From Gavia stellata (lineage: Eukaryota > Chordata > Aves > Gaviiformes > Gaviidae), in assembly GCF_030936135.1 (NCBI RefSeq), contig NC_082618.1, positions 4,204,034 to 4,268,033 on the forward strand: a stretch of 64,000 nt of DNA, given 5' to 3'. The translations under genes and the position numbers were made by a program. Positions 27,501 through 38,625 of this stretch are shown piece after piece. The notes beneath the pieces were generated by a model that saw only the letters and a list, made by a program, of their open reading frames with translations, was not told the DNA's origin and searched no databases. Positions within the stretch are counted from its first letter, which is position 1. Each line of letters begins with the position of its first letter.

Positions 27501-30500
27501 ACAGGTGTTCCACAAGCAATTTCTGCTTTACCCTTTTGTGGCTTTACATGCAATGCCATTTGCCAGATGCCAGTTTTCTGTGGCAGGATTTATTAGGAAA
27601 CTGTAGGTGTATATGTGCTATATGTGAGTATGAACATCAAGGGTTAGTATCTTGTCAAACTGTATCTCATCTTGTCAGTACTAAATTGAGGGAACAGGCA
27701 TATGTATATATAAGGAGAAAGTTCTAACTCTACTCTTGTCTTGTGCTGGACTAGTACAAAAATAATCTATTACCTAGCTCTCCTAAAGCTATTCAAAACA
27801 GAAATCCTGACCTAAAATAACTGAATAATAGATGTTATGCTGCACTGCTGAACTATAAAACCTCCAACTGTATCTTCAGGCTTCTGCTGTGACACTTCAG
27901 GCAGCTGTTCAGGAGTTTCTTCCTACCATATGTAAGTTTAATTACTAGTAAAGTATTTGAGTGCTTAGTGAGCTCTTGTAATATATCTAAAACGTGGTTA
28001 CAAATGCAGCCAGTTCTAAATATGCTTTAATAGCAGCTTCAAGGCAAAAATGAACAACAACATGCACTTGGTATTAAGCCAAAAAATGAATACACTTTGC
28101 ACCAGTGTGGCAGGATTGCATGTTCCTTCCCTCTTCTGTGTTAACTGCCAGATTGACTCAAGTTTGTTTCATTTAACTGAGTTTATCATTAACTGCTGCT
28201 CAGTACTTACTACAACAGCTGCTAACCTTTTGTCATAATACTCTCCAGTGTGTGGTCAAGAAATGACAAGGTTATAAAGTAGAAGTAAAGTAGTCTGAAG
28301 CAGAATAGAGTGAGCAGTTGCAGCCAACAGTTTCTCAGTTTAGTTTATTTGATAGTCATATCTATCAAATAAGTCTCTAATGTCAAGCAGTGAAAAGAAC
28401 AAGGCTCTATAGCTCACCTCAGGTAGAGGGAGCAAGTGTCTCTTGGTGAAAATATGTCCTACATAACAATTTGCTGTTCTACAGAAATAATGGATTTCAT
28501 TTCACGTGCCCTTTCTGCCACAGGTTGATAATAAAGGTCGGAATTTCCTGCACGTAGCTGTTCAGAACTCTGACATTGAGAGTGTGCTGTTCCTGATAAG
28601 TGTACAAGCTAATGTAAACTCTCGGGTCCAGGATGCCTCCAAACTAACGCCTCTCCACCTGGCTGTACAAGCTGGCTCAGAGATCATTGTGCGTAATCTG
28701 GTATGTACTGGAGAGTCATTTTTCCTCTACTTAAAAATGCACATTCTGCCTTAATGCACATTGCCTGTAGGCTGGAGAAGTGAGCTGAAGGTGACACCAC
28801 TTTTTCTGAAACAGAACTCAGACTTGCATAAAGTTCCCTTAGCTTGTACTGTTAGCTGAGCTGCATCAGTAGCCTTTGTATGAGCATGTTTGATTTGCAG
28901 CAATCACTAGGTAGTGTAGCTCACTTCAAAGGAAGAACCTTACCTTGCACTTTCTGCAGATTTGAACATGAACACAATTGCAGCAGCCCAGCAATGATAG
29001 CATTTTATATATGCTGGAGGCCTAGAAGTATCTCTGTACAGTGGAGTCTTGTGTGCTTCATTCACAGAAATAAACTCTTGGCTAACAGCCCTGAAAACAT
29101 CTTTGAACATATTCCTTCTTGCATCTTGACAGCTGCTTGCAGGTGCCCAGGTGAATGAACTGACTAAGCATCGTCAGACTGCTCTTCACTTAGCAGCCCA
29201 GCAAGATTTGCCCACAATTTGTTCAGTCCTTCTGGAGAACGGAGTAGACTTTGCAGCTGTAGATGAAAATGGAAATAATGGTAAACTTCTGAAGTTCTAC
29301 GAGTAGATGTAAACACTTCAGTAGGTCTGTTAATGGTATCTCCTAGTGATAGAGAGAGCCACTGAATGGGCTCACTCTTCAAAGGTGAAAAAGACTGAAA
29401 GTCCAAGAAATCAAAGCTGGTGGAAGGAGTTTTGGAGAGGGAAGGTAGGGGAAGTGGAAGGGGAGTGCTTAATTTTATCAGGCTGTAATTATTGCTGACA
29501 TGAGCTACTTCAGATTCTTGAAGCTTCTCTCTTACTTTTCAGCTCTTCATCTGGCAGTGATGCATGGCCGCCTAAACAATATCCGGGTCCTTCTCACAGA
29601 GTGCAATGTAGATGCGGAAGCCTTTAATATTAGGTAATAGGTATAGTCTTAACAGACTAAAAGAACCACAATCTATTTTAAAATATGTGCTAGTATGACT
29701 AGATAAAAAAAAACCCGAAAGATTTGGCTTGGATTATAGTATTTCTGCACTAATTTTATAGTGAAGTGTGCAGAGCAGGCTGTGTCTAAATTATGTGGGA
29801 AATTACATATACCAAAAAAGGAAGCTAAAGTAGGCAGTTGTGTGTGATGTACTGAGTTACTTTGATTTGGACTTAAACAATGCTGCACCTAACTTGAAAA
29901 CAAGGAGAGTTGGAAGAGTAACTGTAGTAGCGAGCAGACTTTGATCAGGATACAAACTCTTTTCCTCAGAGGCCAGTCACCAATGCATATTTTGGGACAA
30001 TATGGGAAAGATAATGCAGCAGCCATATGTGACCTCTTCTTGGAGTGTATGCCAGAATACCCTCTAGACAAACCCGATGCTGAAGGAAACACAGGTGGGT
30101 GAGATTCAACAGCTATTAAACTTGAAAGTCACTCAAGTTGTGTTAATGGTATGTCACTTTTAAAGCTGGAATAATTGGCAGGAGTATGTTAAAAACAGTA
30201 AGATGCAAATGTTAGATGGAAACTTAAAAGAACTAAAGATCCTACTCTAGATTGAGTGTAACACAAGACCTACTACTCTGTTAGCAGGCAAGTGTCTGGC
30301 TTTTATTTTTCAGTGCTCCTGTTGGCTTACATGAAGGGAAATGCTAACTTGTGTCGTGCCATAGTGAGAGCTGGGGCTCGTCTTGGAGTTAACAATAATC
30401 AAGGAGTCAATATCTTCAACTACCAAGTTGCTACGAAACAGCTTCTCTTTAGACTGCTGGGTAAGTACTACTTGCTGCAGTTGGAAAGTGTTTTTAGCTT

Positions 30501-31927
30501 ATGCTTCTGAGATACTTTGGTGGAGGAAGGAACTCTGAACATCTGACTTAAATTCCAGAGGGGGCTGAACTTTGGAATATTCCACTACTTTAAATGGGGG
30601 GTAGAAATACTAATTTTTCTCATGATCAACTGAGAAGGTGCACAATGCAGACTTGTCAAACTTAAATATTACTCCTTCTGGAAGGATAGACATGGAGACA
30701 CCTGGCTGGTGTTGTAGTCTTATGTAGCTTAAAACTTAGATACTGTTTTTTAACTTGTGCTATATAGTCGCTGTGGATAATGTGATGTTGATGAAAGCAA
30801 CTATACATTGTCTACAAACAAGATGGCAGCTACTGCAAAAGTAGTTAAATCAATTATACTGGATGCAGTCTAAGACTGGAAAAAGCCTCTTTAATGTTAC
30901 AGTGTACTCAGGAGGTGTCTGAGCCTATTTTGCCCTTACATTTTTGTCACTAACAGATATGCTGACAAAAGAACCTCCCTGGTGTGATGGCTCCAACTGC
31001 TATGAATGCACTGCCAAATTTGGAGTCACGACAAGAAAGCATCACTGGTAATATGACACATCTTGCTGTGCTTACAAGGAAATGGATTCCTCTTCCAAAT
31101 GTAGCTAGGCTTGTTCCTTCTGGTGGTTTAGGAAACCTCCATGTTAATGTAGGTGTATAACCAGTAATCCAGCTGGAACATTCCACCCTGTCCTAGATTA
31201 GTAACTTGTGGTCTGACTAAAATCATATCTTAAGCAGTTTGTGCACTTAATATTCTGATTTGTTGGAAATGAGAAATCATGTCAAAGTTCAGTAGTGAAA
31301 TAGAGGATTTGGATGCCTGCTTTCAGTACTGGGGCTGACTTCCTCTGGAAGAGGTCATAGGTTTGGGCAGCCACTGCCAGCTTAGGTTAGGGGTGCTGTT
31401 TGTAATGTGGAAATGACTGAAGATGCTGATATGGATTGCTCTTGTGTAGACATGAGCTGCCTTTTCTTAACTAGTCTGAACTTCTACGAAATATGCTGGG
31501 TTAGATGGATGTTAAGCTAAGATTTTTCTCTTAGCCCAGTGTTCCAGAGAAACTACAAATGCATCAGTTGAAGTAGTACTGGGTGATTGACTAGTGTAGA
31601 AGCAGCATGTGTGTTTTGGCATTAGTATTCTATTATTATATGAGAGGTATCAGAAGATAGAAGAAAAATGTAGCATTTCCATTGCTACTGTACCTTTTTA
31701 GTGATACTATCATTGATAAAGAATATCAAACAGTAAAACCCTGGTGTTCACTATGAGTGAATTCACTTTTCTCCCACCCCTCTTCTATCAACAGCCGACA
31801 CTGTGGACGCCTGCTCTGCCATAAGTGCTCAACAAAGGAGATTCCTATCATAAAATTTGATCTGAACAAGCCAGTTCGAGTTTGTAACATCTGCTTTGAT
31901 GTCCTGACTCTGGGAGGAGTCTCCTAG
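1511..31927 (+). CDS. ANKFY1: ANKFY1 / Rabankyrin-5, 25 spliced coding exons, 1167 aa
   Basis: Endosomal Rab5 effector: binds PI3P through a C-terminal FYVE finger and acts in macropinocytosis and EHD1/retromer-linked trafficking (known for the family). Coding exons: 1511-1520, 6326-6518, 8092-8210, 10839-10974, 12408-12531, 14074-14223, 15155-15320, 17469-17673, 18431-18499, 19202-19401, 19833-19930, 20339-20561, 21533-21631, 22902-23055, 24003-24171, 25390-25508, 25858-26014, 27245-27445, 28524-28700, 29133-29280, 29543-29633, 29970-30094, 30314-30460, 30957-31047, 31795-31927. They sum to 3504 nt (1167 codons plus TAG), all introns are GT-AG, and every junction keeps phase. Human ANKFY1 is 1169 aa; the difference appears to sit in a variable loop encoded by exon 12. 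The start is the first ATG in the CpG island, in good context (A at -3, G at +4), and gives MAEEEVAK across the exon 1/2 junction. Order: coiled coil, BTB, ankyrin repeats, FYVE. No frameshift or missing exon was seen. Confidence 0.97.
1521..6325 (+). other. ANKFY1: ANKFY1 intron 1
   Basis: 4.8-kb first intron. The first 500 bp are the 3' half of the CpG island; the rest is AT-rich unique sequence. The donor is GTAAGG at 1521 and the acceptor TGCAG at 6321-6325. No transposon, RNA gene or conserved open frame was recognised. Confidence 0.85.
14671..14833. repeat. Imperfect inverted repeat (long hairpin) in ANKFY1 intron 6
   Basis: The outer left arm starts at 14671 (GGAAGAATTATTC) and is matched by its reverse complement ending at 14833. 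Matching continues inward, with a gap of roughly 15-20 nt in the left arm, through ATTACTCC and CTTTAAGA-type blocks to TCCA/TGGA near 14741-14744 and 14785-14788. At the centre, TTAGCACC and GGTGCTAA at about 14765-14784 form a second 8-bp stem. The whole could be a decayed palindromic DNA-transposon remnant (MITE-like) or a structured RNA. No family was recognised and no target-site duplication was established. Confidence 0.6.
24949..24971 (+). other. Predicted G-quadruplex in ANKFY1 intron 15
   Basis: Four G-runs of lengths 7, 4, 4 and 3 separated by loops T, T and AGC. This fits the standard G3+N1-7 quadruplex pattern with very short loops, and it lies on the transcribed-RNA sense strand. 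The surrounding intron is AT-rich, so the run stands out. Confidence 0.6.
27880..27931 (+). other. ANKFY1: Candidate cryptic/poison exon in ANKFY1 intron 18
   Basis: A 52-nt segment flanked by a good acceptor (TATCTTCAG, 27871-27879) and a good donor (GTAAGT, from 27932). Read in the frame delivered by exon 18 it is open and encodes ASAVTLQAAVQEFLPTI. Because 52 is not a multiple of three, inclusion would put a TGA at the second codon after joining exon 19, so the product would be a nonsense-mediated-decay target. It is not part of the conserved protein. This may be chance. Confidence 0.3.
28345..28372. repeat. Perfect 11-bp hairpin in ANKFY1 intron 18
   Basis: TTATTTGATAG at 28345-28355 and its exact reverse complement CTATCAAATAA at 28362-28372 are separated by a 6-nt loop. 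It lies 150 bp upstream of exon 19. Function unknown. Confidence 0.55.
30957..31927 (+). other. ANKFY1: ANKFY1 exons 24-25: FYVE zinc finger
   Basis: All FYVE signatures are present: WCDG (the WxxD motif, residues 1102-1105), RKHHCRHC (the basic R-H-H-C-R PI3P pocket, 1120-1127) and RVCNIC (1152-1157). Four Cys-x2-Cys pairs (CYEC 1108-1111, CRHC, CHKC, CNIC) give the eight ligands for two zinc ions. The finger is split by the last intron inside its basic motif, between H-H and C-R. The protein ends 10 residues after the last zinc cysteine, so the FYVE domain sits at the extreme C-terminus, as in the human protein. Confidence 0.95.
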
Positions 31928-34900
31928 TAAACTGTGGAAGTAAAGGGATTCCCAGTCAGTGCTCCTGACAGCAGCTCTGCTTACAAGCCCTCTGGATAGG
32001 GAAGAGGAAGCCTATACATGTCTTCTGCAATAGACTGAACTAATTAAGGACCCTGTTATGATATACTCTGGTATTAATGACTTTGTATGACTGTAAATGT
32101 ATTGGGCTGTGATAGACTTCACTAGGAATTCGGGTGGATCATTGAAACCAAGTGACAAAAGAATTTAGACCCTCTTTTTAGTTGTGGTGGGATATGGAAG
32201 CTGCAATTGTTAGGCTGATGTTTGAATTGACATAAAACAGGTCTGTCCTTGTCATGGTGCTTCGCACTGAGCAACTCTATTAAGTCCTGTGGCTTTCAGG
32301 CTGCTTAGTAGAGATACCATTAAGTTTCAGGGTAACCAGGTATCTTTCTTTGCTTTGTCTTAAAGATAAACGTTCCCTTTCTCTAGAACAGACTTCTTGT
32401 GAAGCTAGACTGAGCTGTTGCAACCACTGTTTGTTTCAAAAAAACTTCAACAATGGGGGTAGTTCTAAGCATAGCTCAAGAATTGTGGCCTTACAACAGA
32501 AAGCTTTACAACATCTGATGCAAAGCAGTCAGAATTGCAGATCCACATCTTGATACCTCCTCACTAAATGTCTCATTAGCTTTAGCATGTTCAAGAGAAG
32601 TGCAAGATTGTTTTAGCCAGTAAATACTCTTGCTCATACCTGCTAGAGCTGTGGAAGTCTACTTTGTTGCACTTTCATATTTACGTTGCTAGTCCTTCCA
32701 ATTCATGAAACTTGTATAAATGAACATCAGTGCGCTGAAAGGCCTAAGCATATGCTAAATGGAGAAACACTAAAACTGGTGAAGTAGTCTAACTCGCAAT
32801 ACAGCAATAAATGCTGAAGTGCATTATGAATCCCATGAGGGAGAGTAGCACTTTCCTTTGGTTTAAAGACCCTGGTTAACTGCTGCGGGAGAGTCAGTAA
32901 CCCTACCAGTGTAGAATGTGCTGCACCGCTAGACATTAAATTTGGGTCCAGTATCAGCAGCATTGCTGGTGAGTGGGAGTGTATTTGGAGGCTTCCTATC
33001 AACATTAAGCCTCTGGCCTTGAAGGAAGGATTCTGAACTGGCAGTGCAGTGCCAGGCATTTGGATTAAGCTGCAGTATTTTAATCTAGGCTGGTCATGCT
33101 CTCTTAAACATGCTGAATCTGTGAAAATCCAGCACCACATTGTCTAGGTAAACAGGAAAGGACTTTGCTGATGGACAAGGTTATGATTTGGTGGGCAAAG
33201 GCTTCAGTCAGAAAAAATGTGTACTTAAGCAAAACTACATGCCATGTTAAGGCTATTTTCATCCCAAGAGATGAACCTGGTTTAGACTCAACTCAGCATT
33301 CCTCATCTCTACTCCATGAACTGCTGTGCATCTACTTAATGACTGTTAGCTCCAGTGTACAATACGGACAAGTTGGTGACACATTGCCCTGTTTGGAATA
33401 GCGACTTGTCAGTCTTAAAGAGTAAGATGAGATGATAAGCCAGACTGCTGCTTTTATGGGAGACTTGCTTGAGGTTTTTCTCAGTCTTGTAGAAGAAAAG
33501 GATGGGAGAGGGGGTAATTGCTGACATTTGCATGATGAATTTCACATCAAGTCTCACTTGATCTGCACTTTGATCTTCCAATATGCATATAACTGGAATC
33601 TCACCCGTGTAACACTAGAGAAGAATGGTTGATAATACAAATTTGCTTCACTGTTTAATAGTCTGCTGCTGTCATGTTGCAACAGAATGCCCTGGGTAAC
33701 ACAACTGGTCTCTGTAACACAGTTACTAATACAAATGGTGCATCTCCGGCATAGTATTTCAGGTGGATGAGGGGGAAAATAATGGTGTCTGAAGCATTTA
33801 AGTGCAAGCTACAGTTTGGGTTTTTGAGTGAAATAGATGATGGAAAACATTGTACTTGTAGTCCGTTGCTTTCTGGCGTTTCAGAACATCACTGGTTGCA
33901 GGTCTCTAGCAGTGAAAGATAACAATGATGGAGAGAAAGTGCATTTGGTGAAAGAAGTCTTGATTATAGCGTATCGCATGATAACATGTTGACTTCCTTC
34001 TTGGTTTGGAGCTGCAGTGCTGTGGAGTGGTAAGTGTGTGCTCAGAATACTGAAAGATAGTGGTAGAAGAGTGTGCTTCCAAGGCCACAGCCTGTAGACT
34101 TCAACTTAATTGGAAAACTGCATGACATGTAATTGCTAAAGCATTTAAACATAGCTTTTTTTCAGTGACTTCTCTGATGGAAGGGGCAAGGGAACAGGGA
34201 GCTCAGTTCTAACAGAATAAGCAACCTTTTAAATGATGAAGAATGTAGATCTTGTGAAAATTGAGCTTAACTGCATGGGAAGCTTAAGGCTGGCTAGTTG
34301 CTCTTTTTAAAAATGGAATATTAATTATAACTGCCTGAAACTTGGGAAGATCTGGGAAACTATATGTAATGCTACTCGTTTTGCTTTTTACAGCCAATAC
34401 TGTACCAGCTTGCTTTCTCACTGAAGCCTGAAAGGAAAGTTAAGGTTATTGGTAAACTAATGTACAGCCTAAGTGTTCACTGAATTTAAAGCAACTAAAT
34501 TCAGCAAATTTGATCATTTTAAAGTGCCTTTGAGATAGCTCTTAGAGTTGGCTGGAAGGAAACTTTCTGCCAGAGTTAAAGGGGAAAAGCTCACAACTTG
34601 AACCAAAACCCAAGTTAGTTCTCTTCTAGTTCTTCAACTAAAGAGGTTGACCCCACCAAACAACTGGTGGGTCTCAGTCCTTTATGCACTCTGCCTAGTA
34701 TTGGTCTGAACTGTCAGACCTCTGAGATCTTGGGGGAGTTTTGCTGGCAATGCTCTGCTGCAGGGTGCAAATGTGAATGGAGGCACTTAGTAATGTAGTA
34801 GTGGTCAACACATTTCTAACTCCTTAAACAACTGCTCTTCCTTTTTGTAGCATACAGTTGTGACCAAAAACCCCACCCCTCTTACCCCTGCTGTCTTTTA

Positions 34901-35619
34901 AGTGGTATCTATCACCTTGAGACTCAAGTGTGCCAAGCATTGAACAAAAAGGTAAATGGAAAACAAACTTCTGTCCCTGGGAAGTGATGCTGTCAAACCA
35001 GGCTTCAGGCACTTCAGCAGGGCTGCATGGGAAGGCTGTGGTGGTTCATACTGTAGCTTTTTGTTCTGAGACTGGATTCCTTTTGATTGCAGTCATCCAG
35101 CACTCTTGCACAAGCACAAAATGTGGTCTGGCTTAAGTTTTTAATTTGTGTATCTGAAAAAGGTGCAGTCACTGTTTCACACCACTAAGTGGAGTGAGAA
35201 GGTTAGTGTTGAAGGTACTAGGCAGGGCATAGCAAGTTGCTAGCTAAAAGCTGATAGATGCCTTATTTATCTCCAGCACAGGAAGTCATTGGCTTGTACA
35301 ACTTCTCACATAGTGATTACAAATTAACATGTAACAATATGGGAGGCCAAGACTGGAAGGTTTTTTGTAGATCAAATGTTAATAGGCAAGTCCTCTTTTT
35401 CCTGTAACCAGCAGAGTTGGGTACTGCAGCAAACTCATCTCTAGAAAAGTCAAAGCTTGTACGAGTGACAAAAATAGCTCTGAACCTGCTAATACCATCT
35501 GTGAAATAGAAAAGGAAGTCTTAGAACAATGGCATTTTATCTGCAATGTTTGTCTGGAGTAATTGTAAAAATGTATTTTTCCAATATGCATTACTTTGTT
35601 GTGTAATGATTCTACTTGT

Positions 35620-35625
35620 AATAAA
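35620..35625 (+). terminator. ANKFY1: Candidate ANKFY1 poly(A) signal AATAAA
   Basis: Exact AATAAA on the ANKFY1 strand with a GT-rich element starting about 20 nt downstream. Best of three plus-strand candidates. Confidence 0.5.
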
Positions 35626-36163
35626 ATGCATAACTAGATAATGCATTGTGAGGTGGAAACCTTGTTAAGAAAGTATCTTATCCTGTAGAGACAGCTGCCC
35701 CTCTGCAAGCTATCCTTTACAAGCCACAAGGAAAATTAGGGATATAACATTCAATTGGGCATGGCAATTTTATTCTTTGTTCTGAAATGATTCCAGGTAT
35801 TCATTTTCATGTTGTGGAACTGCTACAACTGCTCTTTTGTCTGATGGGGTCTGGTGTTCTAGTTTATACCATACAGTCATCTTGAATGCCTTACACTAGA
35901 CTTATCTATAATCATTCTTATGAAACAATCCTAATTTCCTACAGGTTCACGGAGTAAATCGGTTCTCATCTCACATCTGTTTAAATGGACAAGCTGAGTT
36001 GACTCAAAGTAACAAACTATTTGTGTGTTCAGTGGTATACTGGTGGGCAGCTCGGCCTCCTGAAGAGCCTGTAACTGCTGCAGCTTTATGTCAGGAAAAG
36101 GAAAGATTCAATGCAATAGCAAAACCCACCAAAACATCTTGGTGAGGTTGTGATGCATTAATC

Positions 36164-36175
36164 TTTATTAATAAA
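36164..36175. terminator. Palindromic bidirectional poly(A) signal TTTATTAATAAA
   Basis: The 12-bp perfect palindrome carries AATAAA on the plus strand (36170-36175) and AATAAA on the minus strand (36169-36164). It lies between the convergent genes ANKFY1 (+) and CYB5D2 (-). On the minus strand it is followed by a GU-rich tract (the complement of 36121-36140 reads TGTTTTGGTGGGTTTT) at the right distance for a downstream element. The plus side has only a moderate GT-rich context. Confidence 0.5.
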
Positions 36176-37164
36176 ATTTACTGACGTACAGGTGAATGGT
36201 GAGCTTCATTAGAGCACTGTACTGTGTTAACTTGATCCCTGTGTAAATATCACTATTTTCTTCCCACCCTGTTATACCACAGGAGAATCTAGCTGAGCTT
36301 TTGAATGGGAGTAGAAACAAGATAATCTGGGAGCACTTCAGGTCAGTGAGGGTGTCTCCTTGTTTGCTTTAACAGATGACTTATTCCTAGTGTAAGACAA
36401 ACTTTTCTCCCCCCTAGTGTTTCCAAACACTAACCTGAGGAATATGCTGGGAATTGGTTTTCAACCTACTTTAACTTAAAGCAACACCATTCCATCTTGC
36501 CTTCCTGCAGCAGCTTATTTTTTTTTTTTGTGTAGCTCTTAATATCAAAACCATCCCCTCAGCATTTCAGTGCTATTTGCATAGTGCTCAAGCATATAGC
36601 AAGATGAAACTTGCTCAGAAGTTACATGGCTGCTCTACCTTCACCGAGACTCCAACTTGTGACATTGACTTGCCCTTAGAACTACATTTTGCAGTATTTA
36701 ATAATCTGGAATTTGCTGTGACACTTAAAAGTTATTTTAAAGACACTTGCCAACTATTTTTGGGGACGGTTTGACTTTAAAATGCAAGTTCTTGGGAAAG
36801 AAGATGTGTCCAAAAGCAACTGACATGCTGACACTTAAAATGCCCATGAAGTTGCTGAGACAATGAAGCACTGCTTTGCTACTCTCCTGCAGATGTTACA
36901 CAGCTTTATCTTCAGGATTGTTATGTGAAATACACAGCCCCCTCCTGCCCTAAGATGGCACAAGCCCAGGGCTCAGTTTCAGTCCTGGAAGTGTCACTGG
37001 GGCCTTGAATGCTGTGCGATGGCTCTGCTGCCACTCAGCTACACATACAACTTCCACTGATGACTGGTAAGAGCTGGCACAACTGCCTGGAAGTGCCTTG
37101 GAGGACTTCTCTTCACAATTACAGTGGAGAAGAAACCCCCCACCCAAATGCAAAACCCCAAATG

Positions 37165-37170
37165 TTTATT
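37165..37170 (-). terminator. CYB5D2: Candidate proximal CYB5D2 poly(A) signal
   Basis: TTTATT on the plus strand, i.e. AATAAA on the CYB5D2 strand. It is followed within 30 nt by a strikingly G/T-rich tract (complement of 37135-37160), typical of a cleavage-stimulation downstream element. Confidence 0.55.
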
Positions 37171-38625
37171 ACAGAAAGCATGTACATGTTTAAATTGCAG
37201 TATGGCTCCCATCCATGGCAGCTGTAGCCTCATCTAAATATCATAGGTGAAAAGTGCTGTAATATGTCCTGCTGTCACCACAATGAAGCGATTACTCTTG
37301 CTTTGTAGCAATGCTGCCACGCCTCCTGTAAACTAGTTATTAACTAATTACTTAAATTTGCAGGACTTTCTTTAGAGGTGGTAGTAGGCCAAAACTGAGT
37401 TTATAAATGCTTCCCAGCTGTTTTTTATAAATAGGTGACAGCTGCCTTAAGAACTGAACAAAGCACAGATCTGTGCCACTGCTGGACCATGTGTAATCTG
37501 GCTGTCTCTCTCAAGGCTGCAGCTACACCAGAAACTGATTCTAACAGTAGACTACAAAAAACAGCAACTGCCTCCCTGCAGTCTGGGGTTTGTAGCACTC
37601 AGGCCCCACGCAGGTATTCCCTTGTCCTTTTCAGCCCCACACAGACATGCTAAGAACTTGCCCTGCTGTTCTGGGAGTCGCTCACATTACCAAATTTCGC
37701 CAGCTATGACAAAATATGTATGGAATTTAAGGGAGCTGGGCCTTGTGAGGATACATCCAGCCTCAGCTCACAGTCTGATGGACATGTACCAGAATGGAAA
37801 TAGAAGGCAGAGTACAGCAGGATGGTCATGTTGCCATATAGCGTTTTTTATTGCCTATTTAAAACTACCCATTTGTGATCCGAGTAGTTTGGAAGTAGCG
37901 AATCAGAGGACCAGGATGGTGAGGTTAATATAAAACAACGATCCTCATAGGTGGCTTCCACTATCTTTGCACAGTATCTAATACAAAACACTAAATGAGG
38001 AAACACAGCCATGACCTTTGCCTTCTGTACTCCAAGAATTTGATAAAGCTTGTGTGTAACTAAACTGCACTAGTTCCTAGATACTGTGTACTTTAATTGT
38101 AGGAGAAATGTGGGCTTCTCCCTGCTACCTTTAAACTCTCTGGAGTAAATCAGGTGACTGGGAAGGAGCATTAGCACTACGATGCAGTAGGCAGAGTTCA
38201 AGCCACTGGAGGACTGTGCATAAACTGAGGTCAGTGATGCTGCAGCAGTCCTTGTGCTCACTACCTCGCTGCCTTAAAACACAACACATTGCACCCACCA
38301 CCGTGCACACAAGCACCTCTCTCCTGACTGCACAAGAAATCAGTTTTTAAATATAATTCAGGCTGTGCATCTTACAGTTTGTTGCCAGATGTAAAAATAC
38401 CACAGAAATAAAGCACTAAGAAAGCATCCCGTTGCTGATTTTTTAGCCACTAACTTGGCCAGAGTGTTTCCTCCCTCTCTCATCTCCACACATTAAAATA
38501 GAGTCACAAATAACATGAAATTGTTATTGCTCCCTTTGCGCAGATGGAAGAGAATGGAGCTGCCCACCCAAAGTGCAATGTTTCGCTGCAGGACTCAACG
38601 TGCCCCTTGGATCTGGCACTCAGAG

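Larger units (their letters stand above)
14074..30460 (+). other. ANKFY1: ANKFY1 exons 6-23: ankyrin repeat array with NPF motif
   Basis: From about residue 220 to about 1090 the translation is a long run of ankyrin repeats, recognised by recurring TPLHLA-type cores: ETPLHLVA (exon 8), RTPLHVSI (exon 9), ETPLHTAC (exon 12), QTLLHMAI (exon 14), QTPLHLAA (exon 17), RTPIHVAI (exon 18), LTPLHLAV (exon 19), QTALHLAA (exon 20) and NALHLAVM (exon 21). Exon 10 interrupts the array with a loop holding an Asn-Pro-Phe-Glu-Asp motif at residues 421-425. This is the type of EH-domain ligand reported to bind EHD1 in Rabankyrin-5, and it is preserved here. Exon 12 carries a second, variable low-conservation loop. 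Confidence 0.92.
31928..36200 (+). other. ANKFY1: Probable ANKFY1 3' UTR with alternative poly(A) signals
   Basis: No further splice acceptor or coding similarity follows the TAG at 31925-31927. Plus-strand AATAAA hexamers occur at 32806-32811, 35620-35625 and 36170-36175. The 35620 copy is followed by a GU-rich stretch (TGCATTGTGAGGTGG) at the usual distance, making it the best-supported end; the resulting 3' UTR would be about 3.7 kb. Several short open frames here look random. Confidence 0.55.
36150..38625 (-). other. CYB5D2: Probable CYB5D2 3' UTR
   Basis: Follows the CYB5D2 stop codon on the minus strand. Minus-strand AATAAA hexamers lie at 37847-37852, 37165-37170 and 36164-36169. The 37165-37170 copy is followed by a strong G/T-rich tract (complement of about 37130-37160), so it is a good proximal end giving a 3' UTR of about 1.5 kb; the palindromic signal would be the distal end. 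No coding similarity was found in the open frames of this stretch. Confidence 0.5.

Noticed and set aside
36577-38316. Several 60-100 codon open frames between ANKFY1 and CYB5D2
   Set aside because: No recognisable domains, no splice support, and the position fits the 3' UTR of CYB5D2.
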